DNA of 64,000 nt from Mugil cephalus. Taxonomy: Eukaryota > Chordata > Actinopteri > Mugiliformes > Mugilidae. The notes beneath the pieces were generated by a model that saw only the letters and a program-made list of their open reading frames with translations, was not told the DNA's origin and did no database searches. The DNA lies in NCBI RefSeq assembly GCF_022458985.1, contig NC_061781.1:16647001-16711000 (forward strand). Reading direction: 5' to 3'. Positions 23,712 to 36,700 of the stretch are shown in pieces. A program made the translations under genes and the position numbers. Position 1 is the stretch's first letter. The number at the start of each line of letters is the position of its first letter.

Positions 23712-26700
23712 TCAGATTCTCTCATTTTTAGCTGTCAGAGGTTCCTGCAGTGAAAAAAAGAAGAAACAAATTATTTAAATCTCAAGGATCTAAGCAGATT
23801 ACAGAAAGAATATTTCAAAATTACACTGAAACTGAACACCAAAAAAATGAATGTTACAGTTAAATTTTTCAGATCAAAAAGCAGATACAACTAAAGCTAC
23901 AACAGCAAAACATAACACATCCAGACACGTGGTATTCATGCATAAAATGTTTTAAACTCTAAGGGAACAAAGGGCTAAGATACATTTTACCAAATTAACT
24001 GTAATCTCTCCTTTACCTCTTCTCCGCCGTCATTGCTTGGAGGAGATGTTGGGACAGTGTTTTTTACTGCTTCTCTGCTACATAATGAAACACAAATAAA
24101 TATGAAGCGAAAGATTTACACAGCATGGCCAGTATGTATTTGTATGTTAAGCTTAAATGCATAGAGGGTGACTGTAATTGGTACCATAGAAGAGTATTCT
24201 TGTGTTTATGAAGGTACCACACTGAGGCTACAATGTTCAGGGAAAGCAGAAGACCAAATAAGGTTCAGGCAGCAGTGCAGGAGCCTAGAGCAACAAAAAA
24301 CACCCAAGAATTAAAAAACATTCAGATGAAAATACTGATATAATTAATGTCACTAATTAAACCAGCTTATCTGAAGGTTTTATTTCTCAGTTCAGGCTAC
24401 AGTTATTAACTGTACTTTGGGTACATTTTTGTCTTGTTTTCTATATTACAGACTAGATTTAGTGACTAATGCTGCATTCACACACTGGGCCTCAGGATGT
24501 AAACGTTCCTGTACAGACAGTTACTGAAACACAAAAAGCTCCTGAAACTTAGAAGAACAGAACCTTCACAAGACGGAGCCTGTTTAAGGTTTGAAAGAGT
24601 TGAGTTCAGAGGTGCCCTTAATGATGGATGCGTAGCCATTTGTGCTTATAGGGCTGTCACGATATCAGATTTTCACTTCAGTATTACTGTGGACAAAAAA
24701 TGTCATGACAACGATATCAGTCAGCATTTCACTTATTCGTTTCTGATACAGGAGCTGTATGAACAGCACACCATTTCATACAGAGCACCACACAAGCCGA
24801 GATCTGTCAATCTACACAGTAGGACCCAGAACTGAAGAAACTACTCGGATCAGTGGCGAAACGTCTTCAAGAAATTCTACAAGTCCAGCTTATTCGATTT
24901 TCTTGCGCTATTTGAGTCTGTGTTTAATTTGAGCAGATTAATATTGAATGCAAAATGATAATAATAATGTATATTTATAAATAGCACTAGGTTGACTTTA
25001 ATATAGATACACATAGTAGGTAGGGTGTCTCTACTTAATCTCTCCATCAGTTTGGGATCCTTGGCCTGAAAAACCTTGAACATCCCTGATTTACATATCA
25101 TATGCACATTTTGAACACAATGTTGAACATATTTTCAAGTCATTAAGTCCTTAGATACTGACGTCATCATTTTGAGGATCATGTGTGTCCTTAGATACAA
25201 CAGACGAGTCCAGAAAATATTCAAAAAATATCAAGAAGAATTTGACAAACTCCACATCCAAATCAAATCTTACCAAAATCCATATACACGTGGATCTGAC
25301 CTCCACCTTTTCTTCCATACGGGTTGACAGCTTCACACTGATAGAGCCCATTCAGATTAGAGGTCTTCCTCAAAAACTGCAGAGTTGCACCCTGAACTTT
25401 AATATCAGACTCAGGCAAAGACTGATCAGACCTGGAGGAGACAAATGAGGCTCTGCATAAAATGGACATAGACAAAGACTAAAAGATAAAAGAAAATGAA
25501 AAGAATGTTATTAGCTCTTAATTGATTGTTTGTCTTGTATTGTTATGTTCCTTATTGGTTAAAAGCACACTGAACACACATCTGTGAAGCTCATGTAGAA
25601 AACATGTTAAATCAAATTTCTTTAATCTAAAATAACCAACTCTTTTTGCTCAGCTGCTGGTTACAACTAATATAATACATTTTAATTGGGAGTTCTGGTG
25701 TTGTGCTCAGTTTATCCTACTCTGTTTCCTTACTCTCAATACTTAGCACTGGGAATATTACAGTACAGACAATGAGTTGATGTAGACAAAGTTGATGTAG
25801 ACAAAGCAGAAAATGCTCTGAGATAAATCATGTAAACACTGCTTGTTTAAGAGAGTCTTAACTGATGGCTGCTATTTAAATTACTGTACCTGCTCCAGGT
25901 GAAATGTGCCTCTGGGTTGGCGTTGGCCACACATTCATACGAGTTTTCAGAACGTTGAACAATTGTCATATCCATTGGTGGGACTGGAAACAAAAAAAAA
26001 AAGAAGAACAGGAAAATGACTTTTTGAGCTGTGAAGTTGTGTTGGATGTGTTAAAACGGATATTTGTTCTCTGTATCAAACCCATCCCTTTGCGCACACA
26101 GATCAAATGTGCACTTTTGGAGAAGACGGCAAACAAGGTGTCAGTTTGTCAGGTTTTGTTGACTCATAGTTTGTCCATCAAGAAGATAAGATGCTAAATA
26201 CAAAAAGTAAAGCTATCAGCTAAAGAAGCACTTTGATCTACAAGGCTTCTTCTCTTAGTCTAGATGTCGTCATTTTGTCCTGACTCATGCCTTTTTTTTC
26301 TCACTTAGTATAGAACAACCAGGTGGAGTAACACAATGAAGGAAACAAACAAATCAAAGCAAAAGTTAAGCAATATTTGTAAGCAATCCCATATCTTGTT
26401 TTATTTGTGTAGTCCTGGATGTAAAGCAAATTTAACTACTTAAAAACATAGAAATCAATAAGAATTCGGTGTAAATATTTTTTTTACTCACAGTGAACTT
26501 GGATGGTCAAAGGCAGGACTTGTTCTTCAGGCAGGCCTGTTGTTGTGATGACACACTGAACTGACTGGTTGTTGATTTCTGTGGTAGGGACTCCAAACAG
26601 TGAGCTGGTTGTGGTCGTTGTACCGTTGTCATGCTGGGTGGAGTTGGTCGTCACCCTCACTGCCACGGTACCAGTGAGCCAGGTCACCTCTGAAGGAGGC

Positions 26701-29700
26701 TTGGAGCCGGCAGCCGTGCAGGTAGCAAGGGAAACTTCTCCAGTACCCAAAGTTAAATGATTACCCTTCAGGCTTGTGACTGGAGGCACTAGAATAGTCA
26801 CCACACATGAAAAGAGTCAATCTAAGGGTAAAAGGTGAAAACAACACAACATTTTAACTGTAAAGTTTCATCATACCAAGCAGGTTCAGAGGTATCTCTG
26901 TCTTGTGATTTCCACTGGGGAACAAAGTGAAGATGCACGTGTAGCTGCCTTCATCCTTCAATTGAACATTGGACAACTGTAGAGATCCATTTCTGTCAGA
27001 AAAACTCCCAATAAACTCAAATCGATTATCAGGTCCGTTAACATATTGGGGTCCATCCAAGTTGATTGTGTAGAAGTTGTCAGTTTTAGGTTTTTCTCTG
27101 GTTCTCCTCTGCCATGTAATCTGAGTCAGGGTCTCTGAGGTCTCAATGAGTCTGCAGGGTAAGATAGCGGTCCCTCCTTTCACCACTGTTGTGCTTCCAC
27201 CAATCACCTGGAGGGCTGTAGAGGACAGGATATGTTATTAGTTCTTTTGCTGTAATATCTTGATGACTGTTTGCTGCGGCCGTTGGAATCAAAGGTTGCG
27301 CACGACGAAAGCACCTTAGTAAACACATTTGGTCTCAATTACAGCATTTGCAAGAAAGTCTATGAGAAAGCACGGATCATGAGTCTTCCTGGAACGTGGC
27401 TTGACACTGAATGGACTATAATCAGTGAAAAGAAAAGTCAACTGCTCTGGTCCTTGTTCATGCATTGAGAAGCCATTTGAGAGATAACAAACGTGTGTCC
27501 CCAAGTCATAAGGCGCACACAACAAACAGCACCGTTAGTGGTTCTGAAACAGCGTTATTGATCAGCTGGCTACCTGTTAAAATATTCTACTGCGCCGCAA
27601 AGAATCCATACTGAGCATGTAACTGAGATTGGATCTGAAATGAGGTGTGAACACAGGTACTTAATGTCAGCCACTTCCAAACAGGTTTCCTAGGTTGGAT
27701 GTTAATGGAAAATCTAACAACTGACAGTTTAAAAAATGCCACAGTGAGAAACTGCTCATGCCTCATTACTTACTTGCTCAAGTTGAGCAGCTGAAGTAGA
27801 CTAATAATTGACATAGCGCTGATTTTTGGGAAAATAAATATGCAAGCGCATTCCCACATATTGGTATTAAAAGCTGCAAGTAGAGAGGGATCCAGAGGAG
27901 TTAGGTGAAGAGGTCAGTAAAGAAAGTGATGGAACAGAGCAGGAAGAAAGGACAGATGAGTCAGGCAGAAGAACAAATGCAGACTGAGAGACAGGCAGAG
28001 AATAGCGCTTCCTCATCTACATGCACTGAACCAGCAGGTTAGTGATGCTAAAAGAACATTTGCTTGTTTGGACATTTGCTCTAGTGTATCTGTTGACATT
28101 TTGTTTTGTCTTTCTCCAGATATCAGCCAATGTCAGCAAGAAGCACCAGCACAGCCAAAGTAGAAACTGTTTCCAAGGACCTTGATGGGGGGACAGGGGA
28201 AGAAGCTTTAAAGTAGCCTGGTATGACATTCATCCTTGGCTGGAGTAATCCAAAATGCTGGACTCGTCGTATTGTTATGCCTGCAGACATTTCAGCCCCT
28301 CTAACAGCCAAGAGACAGTTTTTAACTGGAAAAAGGCAACATACAATGAGGGAGGATTTGCAGTTCATTCACGTCTGAGCACCAATTTCTTAGTTTACAA
28401 AATTACAAATTATTATGTTGCTGTTTTTCCGTCAGTGTTTTATTTAACTACTCAATTTAAATTGTTGACATTGTGAACTCTGTCTTATTTACTGTCTTAT
28501 TTATCTCTTGTCTGAATGAACCATTCAGGCTTTGGCTCCTGGGTTGTATGTGCCCCTCTAACACAAAAGCCGGCCCCAACCCGGCCTCCCCATTAAAAGT
28601 GGTCTAGAACTGCCACTGGCTGAGAGCCAAACAGCGAGGTGCCCCAGTTACCTTTTATCTTGCAAAAGATATGGTATCATTCAAGACAGTAGAAAATGAG
28701 GGGTTCAAACACCTCCTTCTCCAACATTCCCATGCCACGCCTCTACTCTGAATGCTGAGAAGATATTGTCTGGTTTTCATTTTTCTATTTAAGATCGTTA
28801 ACGGCAATGGTTTTAAAGTATACAGTACATTTATTGAGCAACATGCTCTCAGGGCAGTATGTTCAGTTCTCTTTATGTACCACAGTATCCTCAAAAATGC
28901 TTGCAAGTTAGATCAGTGACACTTTTCATTTTCTTTTCAGTTATCTGTGTGATACCTGAGAACACTGAAGGGACGCTTATTTTCCCTAGAGTAACACTTG
29001 AACACGGTTACACCAGACATCAATCTAAACTGTAACCAGGTCATGGGTGACTGATCTTTAGACTATCTATACTCCCACCATCTTCAGTGTAGTTGTGTAC
29101 GTGGCTCCATGTGAGCCTCAGAGGCTTTGAGTTACAAGTTTAATAAGTTATGAGCAGTACGTTACGATAGCAACAGATCAGAGGCTTTGAGTTACAAGTT
29201 TAATAAGTTATGAGCAGTACGTTACGATAGCAACAGACACACACACACACACGGGCACTTTGCATCCAAGATAAGAGATTTTCTGTTATCTTGCTGTAGA
29301 AGGTGGTAAATCAACCCAAAACATCACCAGGTCAGAGCTGCCAGACATTGAGGACATTTACAGCCAGCGCTGCAGGAAAGAGGCACAATGGATCCTTTCT
29401 GACTCCAGTCACTCCATCAGACTATTCATACTCCCACCATCTTTAGCTGTTTCCTGATATTTACATACACACATACACTACTGTGCTTTATTTCTATTCT
29501 ATACATTTTATTGTATTTTGTTACATATTTTCATCCTGTTTATTCTATTTGCTCCTCTGATGTTGATTCGGTGCTAAGTACCAAGAATTTAATTGCTGGT
29601 AATATTTGAGGCAGAGTTACATAGTACATTTGAATGCTCCACCATAAATAGTTTCTGATATGTTAAAAAAATAATAATCTAAATGAGCTGTTTTTAAGTC

Positions 29701-30279
29701 TGTTGTTCCCGTTTTTCAAACTACTCCATGCCATTTTGATTCTTCTCTAAACCACGAGTCAGCAAAACACACGCACATAAAACCAAACCCAAGGAAAGAC
29801 CGTACCGCTGCGTGATGGGGAAAAGTTAAAATCATTTTGTAGCTAGTTAAGAAAAACATATGGTAAGTCAAGTAACGCCAACCATCACTGTCGTAAAAAC
29901 AGTCACGCGTTAACCCAAAATCCAAATACAGACAACGGAACGAAGTAGCAGATGTTACTACTCACATCTCACTGCGCCATAATAGCGTTTGAGTCTCTTA
30001 TTACCCTTACTACCTGCATACTGAGGTTAATACGTGACGTCTTATTTGCTATAAATGACCAAAATGGTGCTGAAGCTAAATTCCCATTGTTCTCTGCAGG
30101 TAATAGTTTCTGTTGCACCTGAGTAAACACGAAGCAAGAACGACGAAAAACAGTTTACCTTCGGTGTTTCTGCTCATCAGTGTAACTGACAGCACCAGCA
30201 GTAGTTTACAACTCACGGTGATTTCACGTTTCAGGAAAATTTTGCCCATAAAGGGCACACAAAAAAGACGTGGCTCCAT
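23712..30279 (-). CDS. Nectin/PVR-like receptor, gene 2 (stop at the start of the membrane segment)
   Basis: Exons on the minus strand: 30159-30279 (signal), 26877-27215 (V-type Ig), 26492-26788 (second Ig), 25890-25983 and 25274-25431 (third Ig), 24185-24284 (transmembrane), 24017-24077 and 23712-23744 (tail). All Ig exons are open, with the same lengths and phases as gene 1. In the transmembrane exon the Trp codon after GSCTAA is TGA (24265-24267), so translation would end after 342 residues with three Ig domains and no anchor. The remaining transmembrane and tail frame is otherwise open and in phase. The product could be a secreted decoy form, or the transcript could be removed by nonsense-mediated decay because the stop is about 80 nt before an exon junction. 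Conserved splice sites argue the change is recent. An in-frame Met also lies 30 codons upstream of the chosen start. Confidence 0.8.
24649..24780 (+). repeat. hAT-like terminus fragment in gene 2 intron
   Basis: The sequence starts TAGGGCTGTCACGATATCAG, the form of a hAT terminus, and has no matching right end or coding sequence. It recurs in gene 3 (from about 34,720, shortened) and gene 5 (from about 63,965), but is absent from the 220-bp equivalent intron of genes 1 and 4. Confidence 0.45.
24830..24900 (+). repeat. Solo Penelope-type terminal-repeat fragment in gene 2 intron
   Basis: This 70-bp stretch matches the terminal repeat at 10.8 and 11.9 kb, including 'cttcaagaaattctacaagt'. The hammerhead-like core at 24,847-24,865 has one change (GGATCAG for GGATGAG). 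The same fragment is in gene 3 at about 34,843-34,913. Confidence 0.5.
27216..27869. repeat. Segment shared with the first intron of gene 4
   Basis: The start of the first intron of gene 2 matches gene 4 (52,190-52,423, 52,771-52,788 and 53,258-53,630, where insertions separate the blocks). It does not match genes 1 and 3. At about 27,870 the match switches abruptly to the hAT-relic sequence of genes 1 and 3. A 66-codon frame (27,271-27,468 and 52,210-52,407) is open in both copies, but most differences change amino acids, so I do not call it a gene. Confidence 0.6.
27870..28625 (+). pseudogene. hAT TTF-finger relic, second copy (gene 2 intron)
   Basis: This is the paralogue of the relic at 19.3-20.4 kb, missing its first part because of the junction at 27,870. 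The 'CYACRHF' and 'NWKKATYNEGGFAVHS' stretches lie at about 28,255-28,370. Stops disrupt it as in the other copies. Confidence 0.55.
29118..29237. repeat. 60-bp tandem duplication followed by CA repeat
   Basis: A 60-bp unit starting 'tcagaggctttgagttacaa' is present twice in perfect tandem (29,118-29,177 and 29,178-29,237). Genes 1 and 3 have one unit at the equivalent place. A short CA run follows. Confidence 0.8.
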
Positions 30280-30530
30280 CCATTCGATCGGAGACTGCGA
30301 CTCACGGGAACAGCGCAAACTGACGTCTCTCCCCCGAGACACAGCAAGCTCAAACCGTGGCATGGGCAACTAGATGAGGCATTTCCGGTGATACTCCCGG
30401 ATGCCGAGGCCGAGGCCACTGAATTCTTCTTGGGCGTCTACTTCTGTGCATGGCCAAAATGCAAAAAATTCTGGTTCAGATTTTAAAAAGCCGTTTTCCT
30501 TCATAGGTTACCTATGATGAACTGAGCTCA
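30280..30530 (-). promoter_or_regulatory. Conserved 5' flank of gene 2
   Basis: This is the counterpart of the gene 1 flank, with the ETS-type core at 30,383-30,388, 104 bp before the start codon. The flanks at 40,780-41,000 (gene 3) and 61,263-61,480 (gene 4) are equivalent; gene 3 has lost about 10 bp just upstream of the ATG. Confidence 0.4.
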
Positions 30531-32039
30531 TAGCAGTAGATAGATATTCCTCCTCTGTCCTATCTATTCCTGGTGCTGCCTGCTGATGAGGATCTCAGTA
30601 GAAATGCTCTGCTCAGGGCAGACTCTCTCTCTCTCTCTGCGGTTCGTCCTGCTTGGATCTCCAGTGAACCATGTGACAATTTTTTAATTAAGCAATATTA
30701 CCCGAGAGGGTGTGCTTTAACGTCATCTGATCACCTAATAAATATCTGGTTGAAGGTCAAACATATTTACATGCATGCACAAGAAAAATAAAATATTTAC
30801 ATTTGAAGACAAAAATCCTGAAGTTCCTGGTAAAGTAAAAATAAACACAACAGACAGTCATCATGAAAACTCAGTGAGGAAGCTGCTGCAAGTCAGAAAC
30901 TGAAACAACCTTCAAGAGATTAAATTAAAACTTCATATCGACATAATTACCAGTAAATTAAATTATACTAACTGAATTCTACTCAGTTATTTTACTTTTA
31001 CTATTAATGTCTTAAGGTGATGGTTTTAAATATAAACATGGTTTTGTCTTTTGAAAGAAGAGTTGTGTAGACTTGGTCTGTATGCACCACATCAAAGCTG
31101 AGGTCTTATTATTATACTGTATCACCAACTAACCACTAAACCTCATGAACACTCAAACATTTTTCGTGGCCATGTAGGTGAAGGTCTAACCAAGACTCAG
31201 AATCAGATGAATGTGATAATCCACATAATTATGAGATATGTTGTCTCATAAGGAGAGAATAATTAAAGGATTCAGAATTATGAAACAATGTCTGCAGCTG
31301 TGGCTGGAGTCATTATGTTTTCATGTTTGTCGCCTTCTTTTGAATCCAGTGTCTCAGGAACCAGGAACGTCTTGAGGGAATGGACTTGAAATGATCAGAC
31401 TTCAAAGGTCACAAGTCGCTGTGACATGACTCAACATTATAATGTTGAAAGTTAAAAGTCAAAGTAACTTTATTGTCAATTCTGACTTATGTGCAACAGG
31501 ATGGAAATCTTTCCTCAACGGACTTAAGTGCAACAACTTATACACAGAGCTGTGTGATGGCTTGGTCACCTGTAATGCAGAGGGCTTTGCAATGCAGACG
31601 CCGTACCACACAGTGATGCAACTAGTCAGGAAGTTCTTATAAAATGTCACAATATACAAACAGCCCTCCATAATCATCTTTGGACACATACTTATTTATA
31701 AAACATTTTTTATACAAAATAAGCAACCTGAGAAGTAAGAAGAATTGGACACTTTGGCTTCAAAAATAAAATGTTTCTATTGTAAAACAGGATGTGATTT
31801 GTCCACCACCAACTGGAGGAAGATGGTACTGCAACCCCGTCATCCAGCATGTGCTTTACTTCAGACTCCAACGCCCTGAGAGAGGTGAAGATGTGGGCTA
31901 CTCACTCTCTCTCTGGCCTTTTCTCTTTCTTGTGTACCTTATAATCTTCTGCTATTATCAGAACTTAAAGCTGACATATCCACATTTACTTTCTATACAT
32001 TCATTTAGCACAGCAATACTTTACAAGTTTCCTCATGTA

Positions 32040-33652
32040 CAGGTGCTGGCCAGTAACCATGAATATCATCAAAAACTTGATTTATCTCAGTAATTCCATT
32101 CAAAAAATGAAATTTGTATACTGTATACTTTCCTTCCACACATAGTGATATATTTCAAGTGTTTATTCATTTTCATTTTTATTATTACAACTGACAGCTA
32201 ATGAAAACACCAAATTCAGTATCTCAGAAAATTAGAATATTCTGAAAAGGCTCAATATAGAAGACACCTGGTGCCACACTAATCAGCTGATTAACTCAAA
32301 ACACCTGCAAAGGCCTTTAAAAGGTTCCTCAGTCTTGTTCTGAAGGCTCCACAATCATGGGGAAGACTTCTGACTTAACAGTTGTCCAAAAGACGACCAT
32401 TGACACCTTGTACAAGGAGGGCAAGACACAAAAGTTGATTGCTAAAGAAGCTGGCTGTTCGCAGAGCTCTGTGTCCAAGCACATTAACAGACAGGCGAAG
32501 GGATGGAAAAAATGTGGTAGAAAAAAGTGTACAAGCTCTAGGGATAACCGCACCCTGCAGAGAATTGTGACGACAAACCCATTCAAAAATGTGGGGAGAT
32601 CCACAAAGAGTGGACTGCAGCTGGAGTCAGCGCTTCAAGAACCACCACGAAGAGACGCATGAAAGACATGGGATTCAGCTGTCGCATTCCGTGTGTCAAG
32701 CCACTCTTGAACAAGAAACAGCGTAAGAAGCGTTTCGCCTGGGCCAAGGATAAAAAGGACTGGACTGCTGCTGAGTGGTCCAAAGTTATGTTTTCTGATG
32801 AAAGCAAATTTTGCATTTCCTTTGGAAATCAAGGACCCAGAGTCTGGAGGAAGAGCGGAGAAGCACAGAATCCACGTTGCATGAGGTCCAGTGTAAAGTT
32901 TCCACCGTCAGTGATGGTGTGGGGTGCCATGTCATCTGCCGGTGTTGGCCCACTCTGTTTCCTGAGGTCCAAGGTCAATGCAGCTGTCTACCAGGAAGTT
33001 TTAGAGCACTTCATGCTTCCTGCTGCTGACCAACTTTATGGAGATGCAGATTTCACTTTTCAACAGGACTTGGCACCTGCACACAGTGCCAAAACCACCA
33101 GTACCTGGTTCAAGGACCATGGTATCCCTGTCCTTGATTGGCCAGCAAACTCGCCTGACCTTAACCCCATAAGAAAATCTATGGGGTATTGTGAAGCGGA
33201 AGATGCAATGCGCTAGACCCAACAATGCAGAGGAGCTGAATACGACTATCAGAGCAACCTGGGCTCTCATAACACCTGAGCAGTGCCACAGACTGATCGA
33301 GTCCATGCCACGCCGCATTAATGCAGTGATTGAGGCAAAAGGAGCCCCGACTAAGTATTGAGTGCTATACATGCGCATGCTTTTCATGTTCATTCTTTTC
33401 AGTTGGCCAACATTTCTAAAAAAAAAACATTTTTTTTCATTGGCCTTTTCAATATTCTAATTTTTTGAGATGCCAAATTTGGAGTTTTCATTAGTTGTCA
33501 CTTATAAATATCAAAATTAAAAGAAATAAACATTGGAAATACATCGGTCTGTGTGCATTGCATGAATATAATGTACAAATTTCACTTTTTGAATGGAATT
33601 ACTGAGATAAATCAAGTTTTTGATGATATTCTAAGTTACTGGCCAGCACCTG
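32040..33652 (+). mobile_element. Nearly complete Tc1-like transposon with TA target duplication
   Basis: The element starts CAGGTGCTGGCCAGTAAC and ends with its inverse, flanked by TA at 32,038-32,039 and 33,653-33,654. The outer inverted repeats match over about 80 bp and resume further in, giving arms of about 200 bp, the IR/DR layout of many fish Tc1 elements. The interrupted sequence is whole in the paralogous spacers ('cctcatgtactagactc' near 23,602 and 62,829), so the empty site is preserved in the same window. It inserted into the 3' flank of gene 3 after the array had duplicated. Confidence 0.92.
32357..33361 (+). pseudogene. Tc1-type transposase with two frameshifts
   Basis: The frame starts MGKTSDLTVVQKTTIDTLY, with a helix-turn-helix region containing 'AGCSQSSVSKHINRQ'. 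A frameshift near 32,596 moves coding to the frame with 'VMFSDESKF' (first catalytic Asp) and 'FQQDLAPAHSAKTT' (second Asp). An extra base near 33,173, just after 'SPDLNPI', moves it again, and the third acidic residue (ENLWGIVK) lies in the last frame. That frame ends in 'PRRINAVIEAKGAPTKY' and a stop at 33,359-33,361. About 335 codons is normal for Tc1. All three DDE residues remain, so it is recently dead. Confidence 0.85.
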
Positions 33653-33773
33653 TACTTGGCTCATATCTTTAGTTTGTCATCTTCCCTTACACAACACAAC
33701 ACCTGTCCATGTTCTCTGTCCAACTCTTCACTGATCAGATGATCCTCAAACATTTGATTTTGATTCTCTCATT

Positions 33774-36700
33774 TTAAACTGCCAAACTCTTGTCAGTCTC
33801 GTTGCTTCTGCAACTTTCTATCAGTGATTCCTGCAGTGAAAAAAAGAAGAAACAAATTATTTAAATCTCAAGGATCTCAGCATATTACAGAAAGAAATAT
33901 TAAAAAAACAGTTCAAATTTTCAGATCAAAAAGCAGATACAACTAAAGCTACAACTGCAAAACATAACACACCCAGACACGTGGTATTCATGCATAAAAT
34001 GTTTTAAACTCTGAGGGAACAAAGGGCTAAGATACATTTTACCAAATTAACTGTAATCTCTCCTTTACCTCTTCTCCGCCGTCATTGCTTGGAGGAGATG
34101 TTGGAACAGTGTTTTTTTCTGCATGTGTCCCTGCTTCTCTGCTACACAAATAAATATGAAGCGAAAGGTTTACATAGCATGACCAGTATGTATTTGTATG
34201 TTAAGCTTAAATGCATAGAGGGTGACTGTAGTTGGTACCTTAGTAGAGTATTAAGTATTTGTATTAAAGTATCACGCAAGTACCACACTGAGGCTACAAT
34301 GTTCAGGGAAAGCAGAAGACTAAATAAGGTCCAGCCAGCAGTGCAGGAGCCTAGAGCAACAAAAAACACAAGAATAAAAAAACATTCAGATGAAAATACT
34401 GATATAATTAATGTCACTAATTAAACCAGCGTATCTGAAGGTTTTATTTCTCAGTTCAGGCTACAGTTATTAACTGTACTTTGGGTACATTTTTGTCTTG
34501 TCTTCTATGTTACAGACTACATTTAATGACTAATGCTGCATTCACACACTGGGCCTCAGGATGTAAACGTTCCTGTACAGACAGTTACTGAAACACAAAA
34601 AGCTCCTGAAACATGAACTTAGAAGAACAGAACATTTCACAAGACGGAGCCTGTTTAAGGTTTGAAAGAGTTGAGTTCAGAGGTGCCCTTAATGATGGAT
34701 GCGTAGCCATTTGTGCTTATAGGGCTGTCACGATATCAGATTTTCATATTCGTTTCTGATACAGGAGCTGTATGAACAGCACACCATTTCACACAGAGCA
34801 CCACACAAGCCGAGATCTGTCAATCTACACAGTAGGACCCAGAACTGAAGAAACTACTCGGATCAGTGGCGAAACGTCTTCAAGAAATTCTACAAGTCCA
34901 GCTTATTCGATTTTCTTGCGCTATTTGAGTCTGTGTTTAATTTGAGCAGATTAATATTGAATGCAAAATGATAATAATAATGTATATTTATAAATAGCAC
35001 TAGGTTGACTTTAATATAGATACATATAGTAGGTAGGGTGTCTCTACTTAATCTCTCCATCAGTTTGGGGTCCTTGGCCTGAAAAACATTGAACACCCCT
35101 GATTTACATACCATATGCACATTTTGAACACAATGTTGAACATATTTTCAAGTCATTAAGTCCTTAGATACTGACGTCATCATTTTGAGGATCATGTGTG
35201 TCCTTAGATACAATAGACGAGTCCAGAAAATATTCCAAAAATATCAAGAAGGATTTGACAAACTCCACATCCAAATCAAATCTTACCAAAATCCATGTAC
35301 ACGTGGAGCTGACCTCCACTTTTTCTTCCATACGGGTTGACAGCTTCACACTGATAGAACCCATTCAGATCAGAGGTCTTCCTCACAAACTGCAGAGTTG
35401 CACCCTGAACTTTAATATCAGACTCAGGCAAAGACTGATCAGACCTGGAGGAGACAAACGAGGCTCTGCATAAAATGGACAAAGACTAAAAGATAAAAGA
35501 AAATGAAAAGAATGTTATTAGCTCTTAATTGATTGTTTGTCTTGTATTATTATGTTCCTTATTGGTTAAAAGCACACTGAACACACATCTGTAAAGCTCA
35601 TGTAGAAAACATGTTAAATCAAATTTCTTTAATCTAAAATAACCAACTCTTCTTGCTCTGCTGCTGGTTACAACTAATATAATACATTTTAATAGGGAGT
35701 TCTGGTGTTGTGCTCAGTTTATCCTACTCTGTTTCCGTACTCTCAATACTTAGCACTTGGAATATTACAGTACAGACAATGAGTTGATGTAGACAAAGCA
35801 GAAAATGCTCTGAGATAAATCATGTAAACACTGCTTGTTTAAGAGAGCCTTAACTGATGGCTGCTATTTAAACTACTGTACCTGCTCCAGGTGAAATATG
35901 CCTCTGGGTTGGCGTTGGCCACACATTCATATGAGTTTTCAGAACGTTGAACAATCTTCACGTCTATGGGTGGGACTGGAAACAAAAAAAAGAACAGGAA
36001 AATTACTTTTTGAGCTGTGATGTTGTGTTGGATGTGTTAATACTGATATTTGTTCTCTGTATCAAACCCATCCCTTTGCGCACACAGATCAAATGTGCAC
36101 TTTTGGAGAAGACGGCAAACAAGGTGTCAGTTTGTCAGGTTTTGTTGACTCATAGTTTGTCCATCAAGAAGATAAGATGCTAAATACAAAAAGCAAAGCT
36201 ATCAGCTAAGGAAGCACTTTGGTCTACAAGGCTTTTTGTCTTAGTCTAGATGTCGTCATTTTGTCCCATGCCTTTTTTTTTCCACCTAGTCTAGAACAAC
36301 CAGGTGGAGTAACACAATGAAGAAAACAAACAGATCACGCGGAAAGAAATCCTCAAATATTAAGCAAAAGTTAATCAATATTTGTAAGCACTGCCACATC
36401 TTGTTTTATTTGTGTAGTCCTGGATGTAAAGTAAATTTAACTACTTAAAAAACATAGAAATCAATAAGAATTCGGTGTAAATATTTTTTTTACTCACAGT
36501 GAACTTGGATGGTCAAAGGCAGGACTTGTTCTTCAAGCAGGCCTGTTGTTCTGATGACACACTGAACCAACTGGTTGTTGATTTCTGTGGTAGGGACTCC
36601 AAACAGTGAGCTGGTTGTGGTCGTTGTACCGTTGTCATGCTGGATGGAGTTGGTCATCACCCTCACTGCCAGGGTACCAGTGAGCCAGGTCACCTCTGAA

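Noticed and set aside
27271..27468. 66-codon frame open in both gene 2 and gene 4 introns
   Set aside because: Most differences between the two copies change the amino acid, which argues against coding constraint. It may be an old exon fragment but I cannot support a gene.
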